A stretch of DNA of 12,016 bases from Basidiobolus heterosporus B8920 (lineage: Eukaryota > Basidiobolomycota > Basidiobolomycetes > Basidiobolales > Basidiobolaceae). The notes under the pieces were generated by a model. That model did no database searches. It was not told the origin of the DNA and saw only the letters and a list, made by a program, of their open reading frames with translations. Shown here piece by piece: positions 1 to 8,114 of the stretch. The translations under genes were made by a program, and so were the position numbers. Every line of letters starts with the position of its first letter. The first letter of the stretch is position 1. Location of the stretch: the NCBI GenBank assembly GCA_000697455.1, contig JNET01033213.1, positions 1-12,016 of the forward strand, in the 5' to 3' direction.

Positions 1-308
1 TGGGTAGTGTACTCAGATGGACCATCGTCGAAGGTCAGTGCCCATTGACCAGCGCCGCAGCCGTAGACATCATCCTTCAGAGGACAATTCCCACAACTTT
101 CAAAACACTTATCACAATCTTCAGGTCCACACTCGGCATCTTCACATACACCAGAGCCAACGGCTCTCAAAGGTTTATTGGGAACCTTGGATAGATCGTA
201 CTGTTTTGTCCATTCATCATTAACTGGATACAATGAGCCATCGGAGTCACCCTCGGCTAATGTACTCTTTGTGCACGCTATCGCAAGAAGAAACAGAGAT
301 AATTTCAT
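1..308 (-). CDS. Chitin deacetylase paralogue, N-terminal part (cut by window start)
   Basis: The minus-strand reading from the ATG at 308-306 is open to the window edge, giving 102 codons. It starts with a secretory signal peptide (MKLSLFLLAIACTKSTLA), followed by a segment with seven cysteines (…CGPEDCDKCFESCGNC…) and the first NodB motif TFDDGPSEYT, where the window stops. In the polysaccharide deacetylase family (carbohydrate esterase 4) the two Asp residues of TFDD are the catalytic base and a metal ligand. The product should remove acetyl groups from chitin in the wall or periplasm, making chitosan. It is a same-strand tandem partner of the complete paralogue at 1102-2160. The catalytic-side 123 bp differ at one base between the copies, while the 5' part is much more divergent. 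The start is supported by the signal peptide and by a TATA box about 45 bp upstream. The remaining motifs and the C-terminal anchor lie outside the window, so whether this copy is intact cannot be judged. Confidence 0.9.
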   Translation of the reverse strand, partial: MKLSLFLLAIACTKSTLAEGDSDGSLYPVNDEWTKQYDLSKVPNKPLRAVGSGVCEDAECGPEDCDKCFESCGNCPLKDDVYGCGAGQWALTFDDGPSEYTT

Positions 309-1101
309 ACTGTAAAGAATGGGTTGAGATTTGCACTCCACTTTAGATCACTTATATACAGAATTTCGTACTGCAGCCGAACAAATTAAGCCACACTTTC
401 AAGATAATTTCAGATAGGAAATTGATATAGTAGTTCGGCCATTGATGCTCAATACTTAATTAGTGAGCTTGATTTTATTGGTAATAGGCGTCAAATGTGT
501 CATAGCAATTAAGGAAGTTTTCATGACAAAAATTGACTTCTGTAGTTACGGCGTCATTAAGCCTCCCATCATATCTTGTAGATGTGCAGATGTAGACACA
601 ACCTGTGCTCCAAGTCTGAACAAGAGTAAAGAGTTCTAGATGGGTCAGGATACGCCCAATGTACTCGATTGAAATGTTACCATGACGAAATTACCGTCAT
701 TTCTTTATAGCACCAGATTTCGAGTAACCTCCATAAATGAAATATTTCTAGGTGACTGAGATTTAATTTCGTTAGAATGGATTAGGGTTAGATCTTCAAT
801 CGTGATAAGTGGTTATTTGAAACTCAATGATCTAAAAATATTCAAATCACTCAAAAGAATGAATTAATCAGTCATTGATCGTTGCCCATTGAATCCGGTT
901 TTAGTAATACTGATGATGAGCTCAACCTATTTGGTAGCTGAAACGTGCAACTCTCATTTAATGATTCAAAGCCCGAAATTCTCCCGTAAAATTGGATTTA
1001 TTTGATTTTAGAAGTGAGCTTAGATAAATTCGGGTTAACTATAGTGTCCATGGTATATATTATTATATAGAGTAGGTATTATCAGCACCAAAACTTTAGT
1101 C
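309..1101. other. Intergenic region between the tandem deacetylase genes
   Basis: AT-rich, non-coding by eye, with no long open frame starting from ATG. It carries the upstream region of the truncated deacetylase (309 to about 500) and the 3' flank of the complete copy (about 1000-1101). No canonical AATAAA is evident just beyond the stop; AT-rich runs at about 1060-1075 are the only candidate polyadenylation context. No repeat or RNA gene was recognised. Confidence 0.6.
351..358 (-). promoter_or_regulatory. TATA box of the truncated chitin deacetylase gene
   Basis: The minus strand reads TATATAAG here, 43-50 bp upstream of the ATG at 308. This predicts a very short 5' UTR of roughly 10-20 nt. 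Its position and match to consensus are the only evidence. Confidence 0.5.
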
Positions 1102-2160
1102 TCAAAAACATAAGATAGTAGTAGAAATAAACAACCCAAGTGCAATCATCGCAAAGGGTTTTCCGATCGTTGGTGTTCCAGATGCTGCCCCGGTGACTAC
1201 AGGTTCGTGGGTACTGGAAGAAGGCTTGGTGCTAGATGCCTGGATACTAGCGGTTGGAGCTGCTTGTTTTTTATCATCACTTGGTGTGTTTTGGTAGGGT
1301 GAAGAATTGACACACTCATGGGCCAGTGCAAAGTGGAAGCTTTTTTGTGCTAAAAGTTCTTCAATTGAAGGGACACGCTTGACAGTTTCTACATATAGAT
1401 CATGCTGAAGAGAAATGTATCCTGAGTTGTTGAATGGGTTCAAATCGGTTCCCTTGGCAAAAACATTTCTAAATGAATTAAGAATATTGTCAGGGTTCTC
1501 TTTCTTTGCAACAATGTCCCAGTCCAGTGTGTCCATATTCCAAAGCAGGTTGTAGTAGCCCATGGCCTTAAACACTGCCTTGACTCGATCATCTGCCTCA
1601 CCGTAAGGTGGACGCACAAATGCAGTGCGAGCACCAGTAACATTGAAAATAGCTTCCTCAGTTGCTCTAAGCTCGGCCACAATCTGCTCGTTAGAGATGC
1701 TCATCAAGTGGGGGTGAGACCAGGTGTGTTGAGAGATCTGGTGCCCCTCGTCGAATGCCCTCTTGACCACATCAGGGTACTTGACAACATTGGAGCCAAC
1801 CATCAGGAAAGTAGCTTTGACCTTGGCTGCACCTAGAATATCTAGGAGCTGGGTAGTGTACTCAGATGGACCATCGTCGAAGGTCAGTGCCCATTGACCA
1901 GCGCCGCAGCCGTAGACATCATCCTTCAGAGGACAATTCCCACAACTTTCGAAACACTTATCACAATCTTCAGAGCCACAGCTCGTACTTTTACACGTAC
2001 CAGAGCCTACAGCTCTTAAAGGCTTATTTGGAACTTTGGAAAGATCGTACTGCTTTGTCCATTCTGGATTGACTGGGTGTAATTCAGTTGAAGCAGCATC
2101 TTGAGCGAGCCCTGTAGAGGCACAAATAGCTAGAAAGACAGGGTATAGAGTAAATCTCAT
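1102..2160 (-). CDS. Chitin deacetylase, GPI-anchored, complete
   Basis: This intronless gene of 352 aa encodes a carbohydrate esterase 4 (NodB-fold) enzyme expected to deacetylate chitin to chitosan at the cell surface. Residues 1-20 form a signal peptide. Residues 56-85 hold seven Cys, a pattern common upstream of the catalytic domain in fungal chitin deacetylases. All five NodB motifs are present: TFDDGP 93-98 (Asp95 base, Asp96 metal), HTWSH 145-149 (metal His145 and His149), RPPYG 183-187, DTLDW 210-214 and LQHD 251-254 (catalytic His253). Sequons lie at N173, N244 and N285. Residues 297-327 are rich in Ser, Thr, Ala and Pro, and a hydrophobic tail (335-352) with small residues before it (about 324-327) fits GPI-anchor addition. 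The start is the first ATG downstream of a TATA box. The length is near the shorter end for the fungal family. The specific substrate (chitin versus partly deacetylated oligomers) is inferred from the family. Confidence 0.93.
   Translation of the reverse strand: MRFTLYPVFLAICASTGLAQDAASTELHPVNPEWTKQYDLSKVPNKPLRAVGSGTCKSTSCGSEDCDKCFESCGNCPLKDDVYGCGAGQWALTFDDGPSEYTTQLLDILGAAKVKATFLMVGSNVVKYPDVVKRAFDEGHQISQHTWSHPHLMSISNEQIVAELRATEEAIFNVTGARTAFVRPPYGEADDRVKAVFKAMGYYNLLWNMDTLDWDIVAKKENPDNILNSFRNVFAKGTDLNPFNNSGYISLQHDLYVETVKRVPSIEELLAQKSFHFALAHECVNSSPYQNTPSDDKKQAAPTASIQASSTKPSSSTHEPVVTGAASGTPTIGKPFAMIALGLFISTTILCF
1850..1972 (-). repeat. Near-identical segment shared with 1-123 (paralogue block)
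   Basis: Aligning 1-123 with 1850-1972 (offset 1849) gives one mismatch, at 102 versus 1951. Immediately past this block, 124-214 versus the equivalent bases shows about 21 mismatches in 91 positions by my hand count. Both copies lie within the deacetylase coding sequence, in the same frame. The left end of the block lies beyond the window, so its full length is unknown. Confidence 0.9.
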
Positions 2161-2242
2161 ATCTCTATAGGTATCAAGGCTATGGTACTTTTCTGATTTC
2201 TTCAGTTTCTATCTGTTCCAGGATGGTTCCAAGTTTCGGAGA

Positions 2243-2250
2243 TATTTATA
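2243..2250 (-). promoter_or_regulatory. TATA box of the complete chitin deacetylase gene
   Basis: The minus strand reads TATAAATA, 83-90 bp upstream of the ATG at 2160. No other ATG intervenes on that strand, which supports the start chosen. Confidence 0.5.
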
Positions 2251-2693
2251 CCAAGTGGTACTACTAAGAAAAATGATTCGTATATGGCACTGGTATTTCG
2301 CTATATACGTTCAAACGCAAAGTACCGTAGTACTTTATTCATATTCGTTCTCATATTTTTTGGCGCTCTTTACGCATTGGCGTATATTAGATGTATCAAC
2401 GCCACGCTGGAAGTGAACTAACAACGTGGATATTGAATCAACTAGTTAGCCAATGTGATGTTTCTTTGTCGATTAGAGTAAATGGGTTTTTGTATCACTG
2501 AAACATATGCTCCGTTGGAAAAATGCTTGAGCAGTGCGCAAGTATACAATACTCCCAGATCCAACTGGATAATCAGGTGATTTGCATTATCCGGAAAAGG
2601 ATAAAATTTCATCAGCTAAAAATAGCCTAAACTATGACAAATCATGTTGGCTGGCGTATCTAAATCAATATATCTTTTCATCCGTTGTTTCAC

Positions 2694-2733
2694 CAAATAA
2701 TTGATTGATGCGATTATTCAATTCAATTATTTG
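2694..2733. repeat. Short AT-rich inverted repeat
   Basis: The arm CAAATAATTGA (2694-2704) is the exact reverse complement of TCAATTATTTG (2723-2733), with an 18-nt spacer. It could form an 11-bp hairpin or be a palindromic protein-binding site. At this base composition such repeats also arise by chance. Confidence 0.4.
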
Positions 2734-2821
2734 ATCACAAAAGAAGTGCTCAATAATGCTAGGTTGATGGTTACACCAACGAGAATGAGTAAACCCAGAC
2801 AATTGATAGAGCAGTTAATAT

Positions 2822-2865
2822 GCTAGGTGATGAGCTAGGTGATGAGCTAGATGATGAGCTAGAGC
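2822..2865. repeat. 12-bp tandem repeat, about 3.6 copies
   Basis: The unit GCTAGGTGATGA occurs at 2822-2833 and 2834-2845, then as GCTAGATGATGA at 2846-2857, with a partial copy at 2858-2865. It is non-coding and sits about 660 bp upstream of the complete deacetylase gene. Confidence 0.85.
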
Positions 2866-4442
2866 ATCCTCAGCTGTCAAAATTAGCAAATCAAGTAAAT
2901 ATCAGCCAACCTTGGATATTCCATTAAAATGTGGTAATCCTTAGTTTATGCGAAGTTGTCATCTTTTTCTTATCTCGATTTCACAACCAACACAATCAGT
3001 ATTTCGTAATATCATTGCTTTTGAGCAGAAGAATGGGTAAATGAATCTCTTGACCAATGATTCATAAATCATCAGTGAAGGATAATGTCAGATAAAGGAG
3101 TGTATTCTACACAGGAATTAAGCTCACATCCAGTATTTGGACAAGTCACTAAACCTTCTAATTTTGGTATGGTACTTTGAGAAATCAGTCATCTATATTG
3201 CCAATACTATGCTTAAAATCCATGTTGAAAGTAGGTACACTTCCTCTTTTACATGCACTCAACTGAAAATCAATCAAGAAACTCAGATACTGATATATAC
3301 CCCACCAATAAGAAACAGCAACTACACTGTACTCAGCATTAGCCTATACTTCTCAGTAAATCTAGTGAGTTCCCAGCAAACATTTCAAGTAGTGAGACCA
3401 TAGTTCATTCAAATAAGGTTTTTCAAGATCAGTCTGTTTACACTTGTATGCTTGTTTCTAGCATTGTCCTTTGAAGAAATCCTATTGGCCAGCATTTGCA
3501 TCTCAATCAAATCCAAATTTAATGAAGCTTCCTGGGATGGGAAGTCGGTGGAATTCCTACTCACAAAAATCTCCCCGAGAGTTTTTCTGAGATGAGAACG
3601 AGTGAATTTACATATTATTGAGCACGTAATTTTGGAAGCATATCTAACGAACTGTATTTTCTCTCTTCTTAATATGCTGGGAAAACCTTAATAATCTAAA
3701 CAAGAAATACGATCAAGGTACTCCTTAGGATACAGGATCAAGCTAGGGAGAAATCCATGTTGGCACCTATTAGAGCAAGTGCAAACAATACATCTCAATA
3801 ATACCAGTTTAATCTGCTCACAGGATTGGCTGCTCACCAGGTTCCTATATTACCTAGAGACAAGAGAAGTTGAAGGATGTGTGTTTGAAACAAGTATCAG
3901 TCGAATAAGGTATCCCATGAAGTACTGATAAGAGAGACTGGGTCACGTACCATATTTGTAGCAAACCTGCTCCTTTGGACGTATCATGTGAACGATTTAG
4001 CGCTACTATCGATTCTATAGTAATACATGTTGCTCAGATGATTCACATACACACGCTGTTGATCTTCCGGCATAGTAAAAGAATGGGAAATGCCTCAAAG
4101 CTTAGGCTAAGGGATGAGGTAGATGGGGTTTAGTGGCTTGGCAGAGTTAGGAGAGTTCTTGTGACGATTTTCAGAAAAACTCAGTTGATTAGGTTAGATT
4201 GTGTGGGAATCTAGCTGTCTAATGCTGAGCAATATGTATGAGCAGTACATATATTCTCACATCCTTGCGTATAGTTGATGTCTGACATAACCCTTTCCCA
4301 CTACTCTACTTATCCACATGAATTAAACCAGCCATTTCAGCTTTCCAAAATATACACACAGGGATTATCATAAACTGATGCTACTTCCTGTTATTAGGTT
4401 ACTTATTTCACACACTGCCACCAATCTGCTCTCAGGATCTGG

Positions 4443-4450
4443 TTTAAAAG
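4443..4450 (+). promoter_or_regulatory. Possible TATA-like element of the acyl-CoA synthetase gene
   Basis: TTTAAAAG lies 83-90 bp upstream of the ATG at 4533. It is followed by a pyrimidine-rich leader (about 4458-4530), a common feature near fungal transcription starts. The match to TATA is imperfect. Confidence 0.35.
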
Positions 4451-4532
4451 TGTGACGTTCCTCGTCGTATAGTCCCAGGTCCCTTTGCTTACTTCTCTAT
4501 CCATCCGCCAATTCTTTCCCTCTGTCGCATTC

Positions 4533-6326
4533 ATGTCTGACATCACTAGCTCAAATAACCAACTATCTACTGCTCGTCGTCGTCTAGAGAACCTTCACAA
4601 CACTTTAGGCACTACTGTCGGTGAGCCAGCTATACCTAATACTCCTAGTAATGGTGAGTTTCATTTTGTAAATCAATTTAATGGTTGTTTTTCTGATCTT
4701 CCCCCCCCCGATCAATTAGTGATCCCTCGAAGCAAACAACAGCAAGTTAACAAAACCCAAATGAATCCAGTTTACTTTCTTCAACGTAGCGCAAACGTGT
4801 TTCCAGATAAAGTCGCGGTAAAAATGGATAACATAACATATACATACACCGAGCTACTCGGAAGAGTTCATAATTTGGCATATGCCTTACGAGGTGAAGG
4901 GATTCAGGAAGGTGATAGAGTAGCCTATCTATCACCGAATGTTCCTGCATTGTTTGAGGGTCATTTTGGAGTACCTTGTCTGAGAGCAATTATGGTGGCA
5001 ATTAACTATCGTTTAAAAGCCAGTGAGATCGAATACATCCTGGATCATTCCGGAAGCAAATTGTTGTTTGTTGACTACGAGTCTTATCCTTTGGTTGCAC
5101 ATTTGGAAAGTAGGTTGAAGATCATCCGCGTCGATAGCACTGGCAAAAAAGACGATCCATATGAACAGTTTTTAGCAAAAGGCCACTCGCTAAATCATGG
5201 TTGGAGCGACTTGAGCCTGTTTGGTAATGAGGATGATACTATAAGCATATCTTATACAAGTGGTACCACGGGCCGCCCTAAGGGTGTGATGTTGACTTAT
5301 CGTGGCGTTTATATTAGCTCGTTGGGAAACTCTATAGAAGCTGAATTAAATTCCGAATCGGTGATGATGTGGACTCTACCGCTCTTCCACTGTAACGGAT
5401 GGACTTTCCCTTGGGCAATGGTAGCCGTTGGTGGTACCAATGTCATGATTAGGAAGATGGACTACGCTTATACATGGAAAGTTCTAATGAACGATAAGGT
5501 CACACATTATAATGGCGCTCCAACTGTGCAAATTTCAATTGTAAATCACCCATCAGCACGCCAATTACCGAAGCCAGTTAAAGTCACTGTCGCCGGATCT
5601 CCGCCTTCACCAAATCTTATCAGCAATATGAAGCACCTAAATCTTATACCCGTTCATACCTATGGACTGACTGAGACGTATGGGCCTTCTTTGGTGTCTC
5701 GGTGGAAGCCAGAGTGGGAAGAATTGCCTGACCATGAACAAGCGGTGATATTAGCTCGCCAAGGACATAGCTACTGTGTTTCGGAAGAGACTAGAGTAGT
5801 TGACTCAAAAATGCAAGATGTTCCTTTTGATGGCAAAACTTTGGGTGAGGTGGTGATGCGTGGATCTATGGTAATGAAGGGCTATTATAATGATCCAACA
5901 GCCACTGAGGAGGCATTCAAGGGAGGGTGGTTCCACTCAGGCGATATTGCAGTGCGTCATCCTGATGGCTATATTCAGTTGAGAGACCGTAAGAAGGATA
6001 TTATCATTAGTGGAGGTGAGAATATCTCCACTATTGAAGTAGAGCAAATCGTCAACGAGCATCCAGCAGTAATCGAGGTCGCTGTAGTTGCCATGCCCGA
6101 TGAGCAATGGGGAGAGAGACCAAAAGCGTTTATTCGAGTGAGAGATGGCGTTCAGGTTACCGAAGAGGAGATCATAGCGTTCTGCAAAAAGTCTATGGCA
6201 GGATATAAATGCCCTGCTAGGGTGGAGGTCGTACAAGATTTCCCGAAGACGAGCACAGGAAAGATCCAAAAATTCGCACTTCGTGCCAAGGAATGGGAAA
6301 ATCATGGTCCTCATAGAATTAACTAA
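4533..6326 (+). CDS. AMP-forming acyl-CoA synthetase (ANL superfamily)
   Basis: A single frame of 597 aa from the ATG at 4533. The open frame extends a further 16 codons upstream, but only to a TTG. The enzyme should join a carboxylic or fatty acid to CoA via an acyl-adenylate. Motifs in order: YTSGTTGRPKG 241-251 (P-loop), LPLFHCNGW 282-290, YGLTET 377-382 (adenylate-binding), FHSGD 467-471, RKKD 486-489 (hinge), GGENIS 494-499 and STGK with the catalytic Lys577. The LPLFHCNGW segment and overall spacing recall the group containing plant acyl-activating enzymes and bacterial methylmercaptopropionate-CoA ligases, so a short- or medium-chain acid is plausible but the substrate is not shown. 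The conserved domain begins near residue 75, and the first 70 residues are low in conservation signals. The C-terminus HRIN is not a PTS1 peroxisomal signal. A possible in-frame intron (4654-4719) would shorten the protein to 575 aa. Confidence 0.93.
   Translation: MSDITSSNNQLSTARRRLENLHNTLGTTVGEPAIPNTPSNGEFHFVNQFNGCFSDLPPPDQLVIPRSKQQQVNKTQMNPVYFLQRSANVFPDKVAVKMDNITYTYTELLGRVHNLAYALRGEGIQEGDRVAYLSPNVPALFEGHFGVPCLRAIMVAINYRLKASEIEYILDHSGSKLLFVDYESYPLVAHLESRLKIIRVDSTGKKDDPYEQFLAKGHSLNHGWSDLSLFGNEDDTISISYTSGTTGRPKGVMLTYRGVYISSLGNSIEAELNSESVMMWTLPLFHCNGWTFPWAMVAVGGTNVMIRKMDYAYTWKVLMNDKVTHYNGAPTVQISIVNHPSARQLPKPVKVTVAGSPPSPNLISNMKHLNLIPVHTYGLTETYGPSLVSRWKPEWEELPDHEQAVILARQGHSYCVSEETRVVDSKMQDVPFDGKTLGEVVMRGSMVMKGYYNDPTATEEAFKGGWFHSGDIAVRHPDGYIQLRDRKKDIIISGGENISTIEVEQIVNEHPAVIEVAVVAMPDEQWGERPKAFIRVRDGVQVTEEEIIAFCKKSMAGYKCPARVEVVQDFPKTSTGKIQKFALRAKEWENHGPHRIN
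4654..4719 (+). other. Possible in-frame intron of 66 nt inside the acyl-CoA synthetase
   Basis: The segment starts GTGAGT and ends CAATTAG, with a strong pyrimidine tract including nine consecutive C (4701-4709). Its length (66 nt) fits the 55-78-nt introns elsewhere in the window, it is a multiple of three and it lacks a stop. Splicing would remove 22 residues (about 41-62) from the unconserved N-terminal extension and join N to V without shifting the frame. Sequence alone cannot tell an intron from coding sequence or a regulated alternative. Confidence 0.5.
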
Positions 6327-6909
6327 ACCAATAGCCCAGCTGCCTTCCTTATATATATATTCTTTTGTCACACACCTTCGAAATTTCTATACTAAAACAA
6401 TGCAAACTTGGGACTCATTGCGAGGCACCACCTATTGCTGGTACATCATGAGTAATCTGATTTGAGCGGCTCTACTAGATAGGCAAATTTGCTGAGAATA
6501 GTACAGTATTGTTGTTTGCATCCCATCTGGATGATCGCTTGCAACGTTCCAATGGCATTGAACTAGGGAACCTACGTTGCGGTTGGCAGGTCTACTGTTG
6601 GGTTGCGATAAAATATCAAGGCCCTAGCGATCATGAAGTGATCACTTACATTGAGACGTAGTTTGTTTAATGAGAGAGCTGGCTCGCTTCATAGGTGGAG
6701 GCATTTTCTGATTTCGAGCTTTCGGAGCAATGTATCCATTATACCTTAAATCACTAGTATACAGGCAAAACTCAGAGTTGAGAAAACTTGATGGATGGCG
6801 TATTATGTGCGAGTATTAATATTAAGATGCTTCGTTCTTTGTATGGTTGTTCTATGTGGTTGGCATGAAAAGAGTACAATGTAGAGCTAGTAGACAAAAG
6901 CCAAAAATC
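6327..6909. other. Intergenic region between convergent genes
   Basis: About 580 bp between the stop of the acyl-CoA synthetase and the stop of the GNAT-like gene, so it should hold both 3' UTRs and terminators. A TATATATATA run lies at about 6350-6360, soon after the first stop. No canonical AATAAA, gene or repeat was recognised. Confidence 0.5.
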
Positions 6910-7500
6910 TTATAAACATGTTTCTACGGAGGGCGGAGGACAGTCAGCTAGAAGTTTCCGTTTACGATTGCATACAGAGTCAGGAGTACCTTCAGATTTA
7001 TGCTTACGGGAGGTTGTTTCATCGTTAGTAGATGGCGGGGTGAGAGGAGCAAAGAAGGAAATAGGATGATTGAGGTCAGAGGTTCTCACGATCCATTTTA
7101 CTTTGGGTACCTCAGGAAAACTTAACACACAATCAAACAACCATTCATGTAGTCCTTTGTACTCTTCGATGATACTCAAATTGCATAAATAAGCCAGGCG
7201 TATATGATCTGTCACAACTCGAGCGAATCCTATCTGTCGCGCAGCATACTTGGACTGGGGATTGCTTTTATCATGCGAAGTAGTGGGAACTATGATGTAA
7301 AGGCCGAAGCAAAGCGAATGTTCGAGCACCCGTTTAAAATCTTGAAAGGCTAAAGCTGTACTGTTAGTGGCCGATTTGACAACAAGGCTGTAAATAAAGG
7401 AGAGGTCCAGTCGGCGAGGGTCAGTGCTAATAAAGAACTCGGAGCGAAACCATGTGTAGTAATTTTGTACAGGAAGTGTTGATCCAAAATCACAATTCAT
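6910..7500 (-). CDS. GNAT-fold acetyltransferase-like protein with atypical CoA loop
   Basis: The protein has 196 aa from the ATG at 7500, the first ATG after a TATA box at 7683-7691. The frame continues upstream without an ATG. Residues 14-130 resemble a GNAT (GCN5-related N-acetyltransferase) family seen in bacteria and fungi: FFISTDPRRLDL 22-33, HSLCFGLY 61-68, QIGFARVVTD 89-98, AYLCNLSIIEEYKG 103-116, then EWL and a Trp-rich strand near 124-128. In active relatives the EEY(R/K)G segment continues as a G-x-G type loop before the helix (for example GLGKWL). Here LHEWL follows directly, so about three residues of the acetyl-CoA pyrophosphate-binding loop appear to be missing, and the usual Asp after AYLC is Asn106. 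The C-terminal strands dissolve into a Pro/Ser/Thr-rich tail with basic clusters RKHK 165-168 and RKRK 179-182, like a nuclear localisation signal. It may be a non-catalytic or diverged member. Substrate and role are unknown. Confidence 0.7.
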   Translation of the reverse strand: MNCDFGSTLPVQNYYTWFRSEFFISTDPRRLDLSFIYSLVVKSATNSTALAFQDFKRVLEHSLCFGLYIIVPTTSHDKSNPQSKYAARQIGFARVVTDHIRLAYLCNLSIIEEYKGLHEWLFDCVLSFPEVPKVKWIVRTSDLNHPISFFAPLTPPSTNDETTSRKHKSEGTPDSVCNRKRKLLADCPPPSVETCL

Positions 7501-7682
7501 TATATTTATAACCAAAAATGCGTTGAATGGCCAAGGAGTCGTAGAAAGAATACGACAAACGGACAAACAGACAAACGAGCAAAATGAGAAAAAATAGCGA
7601 GAATCAAAACGAGAAGAACTAGACGATAGTATCTAAACTAGTATACAAGAAATAGGCTAAACGATTGAAACAAATGATCATA

Positions 7683-7691
7683 CTTTTTATA
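7683..7691 (-). promoter_or_regulatory. TATA box of the GNAT-like gene
   Basis: The minus strand reads TATAAAAAG, about 185 bp upstream of the ATG at 7500. No ATG lies between, and the leader is pyrimidine-rich, which supports a 5' UTR of about 150 nt and the start chosen. Confidence 0.5.
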
Positions 7692-8072
7692 TCTTTCTCC
7701 AGCCCGTCCCCAAATGGCTGGGACAAAAAGTAGGAAAATATCTAAAAAGGAAAGGGTTTCTTACGAAACTCTCATCAAATCAGCATAAAGTGCAATGATG
7801 ATAAATCATGATATAAACAGTAGGGTTGTGGATTTGATTTAGTGAAGATGAGATGAAACTCAATAAATGGTAAAAAAAAGTATATCCAAGCTTAATTCAA
7901 TGGCAAACGAATTAGATGATCAAGACTTCAGGAATGCACACCAAATCTCTATTTTCTCCTTTAATCATAGCTAATTAAGCCAGTGACTCAATTGCTTTGG
8001 CGGGAAGATCGATGTGGCTTAGTTCATAGCTCTTGTTACATATGCATGCCACCGAAAATGACTGCCAGTATT

Positions 8073-8114
8073 GATTTAGTGTATGATTTAGTATGATTTA
8101 GCATGATTTAGCAT
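8073..8114. repeat. 10-bp tandem repeat GATTTAGYAT, about 4 copies
   Basis: Copies read GATTTAGTGTAT (8073-8084, two bases longer), GATTTAGTAT (8085-8094) and GATTTAGCAT twice (8095-8114). The repeat is non-coding and lies between two divergent promoters. It is probably a small microsatellite; a clustered binding site is possible but unsupported. Confidence 0.85.

Larger units (their letters stand above)
2161..4532. other. Long intergenic region between divergent genes
   Basis: About 2.4 kb separates the divergent deacetylase and acyl-CoA synthetase genes. The two ends hold their promoters, and the interior is AT-rich with frequent stops in all frames. The longest open stretch in it (about 3137-3403) has no ATG start and no recognisable domain. 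Within it I see a 12-bp tandem repeat at 2822-2865 and an AT-rich inverted repeat at 2694-2733. No tRNA, transposon end or known RNA was recognised. Confidence 0.55.

Noticed and set aside
17-223. Plus-strand 68-codon open frame, with a near-identical twin at 1866-2072
   Set aside because: Both are antisense shadows of the duplicated deacetylase coding sequence. Their similarity follows from that duplication, not from an independent gene.
2822-2865. Short direct repeats considered as a CRISPR array
   Set aside because: The units are contiguous 12-bp repeats without spacers, and the genome is fungal in character.
3137-3403. 88-codon open frame in the long spacer
   Set aside because: It starts at TTG rather than ATG, has no recognisable domain, promoter or splice context, and lies in AT-rich DNA where such frames occur by chance.
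4485-4532. Upstream 16-codon extension of the acyl-CoA synthetase
   Set aside because: The extension begins at TTG. The first ATG is at 4533, so the leader is more likely untranslated.
4593-4625. PTS2-like peroxisomal signal RLENLHNTL near the N-terminus of the acyl-CoA synthetase
   Set aside because: The PTS2 consensus needs His or Gln at the eighth position, and here it is Thr. With no PTS1 at the C-terminus either, peroxisomal import is not supported.
7501-7510. TATAAATATA directly before the GNAT-like ATG, on the minus strand
   Set aside because: It abuts the start codon, so transcription from it would begin inside the coding sequence. The element at 7683-7691 is better placed.
7501-7566. 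N-terminal extension of the GNAT-like protein to 7566
   Set aside because: It would start at TTG (CAA on the plus strand). The ATG at 7500 is the first after the TATA box at 7683-7691 and matches the expected domain start.
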